NCBI GenBank assembly: GCA_037179515.1
Contig: JAXCGZ010015171.1
Span: 147,501 to 163,945, forward strand
Source of the DNA: Halocaridina rubra
Taxonomy: Eukaryota > Arthropoda > Malacostraca > Decapoda > Atyidae
Direction of reading: 5' to 3'
DNA length: 16,445 nt
Under the pieces are notes generated by a model. The model worked only from the letters and a program-made list of their open reading frames with translations. It was not told the origin of the DNA and did not search any database. The position numbers were made by a program, and so were the translations under genes. Of the stretch, positions 11,318 through 16,445 are shown piece by piece; the first letter of the stretch is position 1, and every line of letters begins with the position of its first letter.

Positions 11318-11461
11318 CTTTTAAAAAAGGAACTTCATCATAATGTGAATGGTCAATACAAGAATCTAATAAATGCCATGATAATACAAGGTATATATTA
11401 CTCCAGATAGATGACATTACATAACATTGTTTGTTATTGTACACTTTTATTAGATATCTAC

Positions 11462-11463
<2 letters not shown>

Positions 11464-11540
<77 letters not shown>

Positions 11541-11546
11541 CATTAA

Positions 11547-11623
<77 letters not shown>

Positions 11624-11629
11624 CATTAA

Positions 11630-11706
<77 letters not shown>
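11464..11706. repeat. (ATT)n array with an 83-bp higher-order period
   Basis: Three ATT blocks are separated by two identical interruptions, TATCATTAATTTTATT, starting at 11538 and 11621. The 83-bp spacing implies duplication of a whole block (interruption plus about 22 ATT units), rather than simple slippage. Confidence 0.95.
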
Positions 11707-12661
<955 letters not shown>

Positions 12662-13093
12662 TTAATGAGAAATAGAGTTGTAACAGTACATTTATATTTT
12701 TAATCACAAAATAAGAAAATATCCAGTTCTCTTTATTTGAAAAGCATTCATAACCAATATTGAGATCAGAATATTAAGATTTCATTTGAAATCTTATTTA
12801 GTTATCTTAGAGACTATGGGTTCAGACTCGAGCTATAAATATCGGTTTACATTCTATCCTGCTGTCACCCACGATAGAGTAGCCATGTATGAAAAATAAA
12901 ATTCAAGTTGATGTATCATTCATTTGTTTTGTATGAATATCGTCTCATAAAGTAAAGCAGTTGTGGTTTGTTTGCGCTTTGATCTCATACGCGTAGGTTG
13001 CAGAGTCTTATTGACGCACTCACTGGGTTCTTTTGTTACTGTAGCTTACACAATACATAGATGTTTCTGTGTCTCTCAGATAATTTTTAGGTC
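12662..13093. other. Unannotated spacer
   Basis: No gene supported. The 68-codon frame at 12963-13169 crosses into the hAT-like element's left end and is not credible as a gene. Confidence 0.6.
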
Positions 13094-13101
13094 ATCTAGA
13101 A

Positions 13102-13857
<756 letters not shown>

Positions 13858-14162
13858 ATCTGGAAGCCAAAGATCTATGAAAAGGAAGCAAATAACCAAG
13901 AAAAAAATCAGCTATTTATAACGTGTTTGAACGGATTAAAGTGGAACTCGACGTAACGGAATTAAACACATTTGAATATTATCTGATTATAAAATTACAG
14001 TGTCAATAACATCTTAATTAACAGTTAATTAGTTACGATTTTCAGTTTGCTGCTATAATTAGGCGATACAGTGTATGTCTAAAGTTATTTAAAAAACTAG
14101 CATTTTGTTACAAAATATTCATAAAAATGCACGAAAAATATCTCATATTAATTGATTTTTAG

Positions 14163-14164
<2 letters not shown>

Positions 14165-14226
<62 letters not shown>
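14165..14226. repeat. (CT)n microsatellite, left part
   Basis: About 31 CT units ending at GGGACTGTCATGG. A second CT tract in the same orientation lies 668 bp downstream. The 300 bp before it (13866-14164) hold no recognisable gene. Confidence 0.96.
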
Positions 14227-14228
<2 letters not shown>

Positions 14229-14891
14229 GACTGTCATGGTGGCCGGTATAGCTACAACAGACGACTGAGTGAGCTCTACAGTTATTGCTGATTTCTGAGG
14301 GTTCTACAGCGCAGTTTGATTCCTCACCGTGCCTAGATTCAGTAGTACAGACATCATTTTAGTGTCAACAGTGCTTTTTGGGGTCTTTTTGTAGTTTCGA
14401 GAAAAAGCTATCTGTCAGTGGTAAAACCCCATTTGTTTGGCTGACTCGGATTTGCGCATGCGCAGTACGACGTGGGGGGGGGGTGACGTCATAGTTGCCT
14501 CCCTCTCTCTGAGCTTTACTTTTGTATATAATGTACTTTGTTATTCTTGCTCGTTATCCTCACTTTGGTGGCCATTAATTATATTGTTATGCATATAATT
14601 TTATATATTTTCTTTGTATGTTGCTGTATAATTCTGTTTTGTTTTCGTCTGTAATGTGTTTGTGTGTTCTGTGCTTCTCTGAGCTTTACTTGTGTATATA
14701 ATGTACTTTGTGTTGCCATATTGTGGGTTGTGTTAGTATGTAGTAATGTTTTATCAATGTGTACTCCTCCCTGTCAACTATGTTATATTCTTGGTTGTGT
14801 ATCCATTTGAAGCATTATGTTGCCATTGATTTTGTATGTGTTCATGTAATGTCTGACGCCTTGGCGCAATAAATTAATAAAATAGAAAAAT

Positions 14892-14894
<3 letters not shown>
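14227..14894 (+). mobile_element. Possible non-coding retroelement splitting a (CT)n tract
   Basis: A 668-bp block between two (CT)n tracts. Its 5' part has a weak tRNA-like look, with TGGCCGGTATAG near 14243 and a box B-like AGTTTGATTCC near 14316. Its 3' end has a GCC-TT-GGC hairpin (about 14853-14860), AATAAA-like motifs, and the A-rich tail AATAAATTAATAAAATAG, which is typical of LINE or SINE 3' ends. Inside, a segment of about 34 bp (CTCTGAGCTTTACTT then TGTATATAATGTACTTTG) occurs twice, 170 bp apart (from about 14507 and 14677). There is no ORF. The CT tracts on both sides could be a target duplication or independent expansions. Family unknown. Confidence 0.4.
14453..14532 (+). promoter_or_regulatory. 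Promoter-like cluster: NRF-1, CRE and TATA-like motifs
   Basis: TGCGCATGCGCA at 14453-14464 is an exact match to the palindromic NRF-1 consensus. A G10 run (14474-14483) is followed by a full palindromic CRE, TGACGTCA (14484-14491), and a TATA-like TATATAAT at 14525-14532. A GC-rich palindrome pair in such AT-rich surroundings stands out. No coding region follows; the nearest polyadenylation-like AATAAA is near 14868. Function is not shown, and the motifs may simply be part of the enclosing repeat. Confidence 0.35.

Positions 14895-14985
<91 letters not shown>
14895..14985. repeat. (TC)n microsatellite, right part
   Basis: About 45 TC units in the same orientation as 14165-14226, immediately after an A-rich tail. 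Confidence 0.97.
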
Positions 14986-14986
<1 letters not shown>

Positions 14987-15694
14987 ATAACATAAGCTTT
15001 CAGATTTAATTCATAAAGTATCATTAGACTTCAAAGGTTCGGCATTTAATCTTTTATAATAGACTTGTTTCCTTATTTCATGCCTAGGAAAATATTCTTT
15101 ATCCTCCTGTCAAGGAGGAGGAAAAAAAGTCAACATAGTACTTTGTGCCCTCCACGTCTACTATCTTGATTCTCGAGAGAAAACTAAGCACTACATTCAT
15201 TGTTAAATCGTGGAAGAGATAAAGAGTAGCGATGACGGCTGAGAAGAAAAAAAAATAATCTAAATTTGCTACCGTGTTTGAGCGCTTGATACGAGTAATT
15301 AGCCTCTGTGATCTTCGTAGCTTGATTTAGAGGCCTGCGATTTTCAGGGGCATTTTACTTACGGTCACTTATTTAGACCTAGAATACGGTGAAATGAATA
15401 ACACATGAATTAATTTGGGTAGATTGGCTAGGTATGATACAGGAGGTCAAACAAATTAGTAAGGAATTTCAGGCTAGAAACTGGTGTTGAAGAATTGGAA
15501 GAGAAGAGCAAATCCTGCGACCATCTTTTACGATGTAAATGTAACAATTAGATGTAGAGAAGGAATGGAGGCCCAGTCGCTCTGGAGAATCTAATCTTAT
15601 GAAAATGAGATTAAAGGCAACTTACTTCATAAGGATTAATTTCTAAGATTAAAGTTGAAATTGAATTGTGGAATATTAAAAAGATGAAAAAGTT

Positions 15695-15698
<4 letters not shown>
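14986..15698. other. Unannotated spacer
   Basis: No gene supported. A small inverted repeat, ATCCTCCTGTCAAGGAGGA (about 15102-15120), can form a hairpin. Confidence 0.6.

Positions 15699-15779
<81 letters not shown>
15699..15779. repeat. (TA)n microsatellite
   Basis: About 40 TA units ending directly at the tRNA-like unit, copy 3, through TATATGAATAATTTTT. Confidence 0.97.
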
Positions 15780-15782
<3 letters not shown>

Positions 15783-16076
15783 TAATTTTTAACTCGACCG
15801 GGACTTGAACCTAGGACTTATAATTACTAAGCTAAGGCGCTACCAGCTACACTACAGAAAGTCCTTAAAGGGAATCAGACCTTACAGCTTATATCTGTTA
15901 TACTATGAATGAACGCATTCTATCTTAATGCCACTATGTTCATATTACAGTTTCCCCCAACCTCACTTGTGGTTTCGTTTTCGCATTTAATTCAACTCCC
16001 AATCTCATTCGGGAGCAACAATAATCAAATAAGCGCATTACCATATGTGAAAACATGAATCACTCTTACCCCGACC
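15780..16076 (-). mobile_element. tRNA-like ~276-bp repeat unit, copy 3
   Basis: Minus orientation, homologous to copies 1 and 2. Box B GGTTCAAGTCC lies at 15801-15811 and the box A region TGTAGTGTAGCTGG at 15843-15856. It contains the family landmarks CATTCTATCT, ATTCAACTCCCAATC, CATTCGGGA and TTACCATATGTG. Its left edge enters (TA)n at the same sequence point as copy 1 (ATTCAT then ATATAT on the minus strand). It is followed by an inverted copy about a centre at 16065-16083 (CTTACCC-CGACC-GGGTAAG). Confidence 0.82.
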
Positions 16077-16368
16077 GGGTAAGGTGCTTATTTGATTATT
16101 GTTGGTCCCGAATGAGATTAGGAGATGAATTAAATGCGAAAACGAAACCACGAGTGAGGTTTGAAGACACTGTAATATGAATAAAATGGCACTCAGATAG
16201 AATGCTTTCACTCCTATTATAGCAGATATAAGCTGTAATGTCAGTTTCCCTTTTAAGACCTGTGGTGTAGTTGGTAGCGCCTTGGCTTAGTAATTATAAG
16301 TCCTAGGTTTAAGTCCCTGATGGGATAAAAATAATTCATGTTTTCACATATGGTAATGTACTTATTTG

Positions 16369-16370
<2 letters not shown>
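16077..16370 (+). mobile_element. tRNA-like ~276-bp repeat unit, copy 4 (inverted)
   Basis: Plus orientation and the reverse complement of copy 3 over most of its length. Box A TGGTGTAGTTGG is at 16263-16274 and box B GGTTTAAGTCC at 16306-16316, a tRNA-like spacing. The D-stem can pair (GTGT with GCGC), and the anticodon loop region reads TTAGTAA. However, the anticodon stem and acceptor stem do not pair well, so this is a tRNA-derived module and not a working tRNA. The unit ends at CTTATTTGATTA and passes into (TA)n. Confidence 0.82.
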
Positions 16371-16444
<74 letters not shown>

Positions 16445-16445
16445 G
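16371..16445. repeat. (TA)n microsatellite at window edge
   Basis: TA repeat with one phase slip (TATAATATA), running to the right edge of the window. Confidence 0.96.

Noticed and set aside
16256..16324. Functional tRNA gene (anticodon region AGT, Thr-like)
   Set aside because: Box A and box B are good and the D-stem pairs, but the anticodon and acceptor stems do not. The same sequence sits inside a repeat unit in four copies, so it is tRNA-derived only.

Overview
The window looks like repeat-dense, gene-poor DNA from a large arthropod genome, most likely a decapod crustacean and perhaps a crab. This rests on the extreme microsatellite load ((TA)n, (TC)n, (TCTA)n, (ATT)n, (TTC)n), the AT-rich spacers, and the style of the LINE remnants ('GVPQGS', 'ADDAK', 'KAF..VPH' reverse-transcriptase blocks of the CR1/Jockey type). 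The organism is an inference; no host gene in the window identifies it. I found no convincing host protein-coding gene, no functional tRNA or rRNA and no CRISPR. Almost every long open frame is a microsatellite read as codons (Tyr-Ile, Leu, Ser-Leu or Glu-Arg runs).

Layout. 1-915: reverse-transcriptase part of a decayed LINE on the minus strand, ending in (GA)n and (TAA)n. 2170-2401: a 232-bp near-palindromic foldback MITE; a second copy lies at 10670-10905. 3441-4499: a kilobase compound microsatellite, (TCTA)n-(TA)n-(TAGA)n, itself close to palindromic. 4500-5234: 3' end of a younger plus-strand LINE with an intact C-terminal frame, an AATAAA signal and an (ATT)n tail. 5366-5554: (TCTA)n/(TA)n. 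5555-6074: two tandem units of about 276 bp, each with a tRNA-like Pol III box A/box B module in minus orientation. 6075-6553: (TCC)n-(TTC)84-(CTG)23-(TTC)43. 7442-9489: a rearranged minus-strand LINE with an internal tandem duplication and deletions. 9490-9705: (TC)n(TA)n(TG)n. 9706-10140: 3' end of another LINE of apparently the same family. 11214-11706 and 12272-12661: (ATT)n and poly(A)/(TA)n/(TAA)n arrays. 13102-13857: a non-autonomous hAT-like element with 8-bp target duplications. 14165-14985: a 668-bp element-like block splitting a (CT)n tract and carrying promoter-like motifs. 15780-16370: two more tRNA-like units as a large inverted repeat, flanked on both sides by (TA)n.

The clearest common theme is that retroelement ends repeatedly coincide with microsatellite starts. 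The LINE tails run into (CA)n/(TA)n or (ATT)n. The tRNA-like units enter (TA)n at the same internal point in two separate places. This suggests that mobile elements seed the microsatellites here. The least familiar object is the tRNA-like unit of about 276 bp, present four times in tandem and inverted arrangements. I could not match it to a named family by eye.
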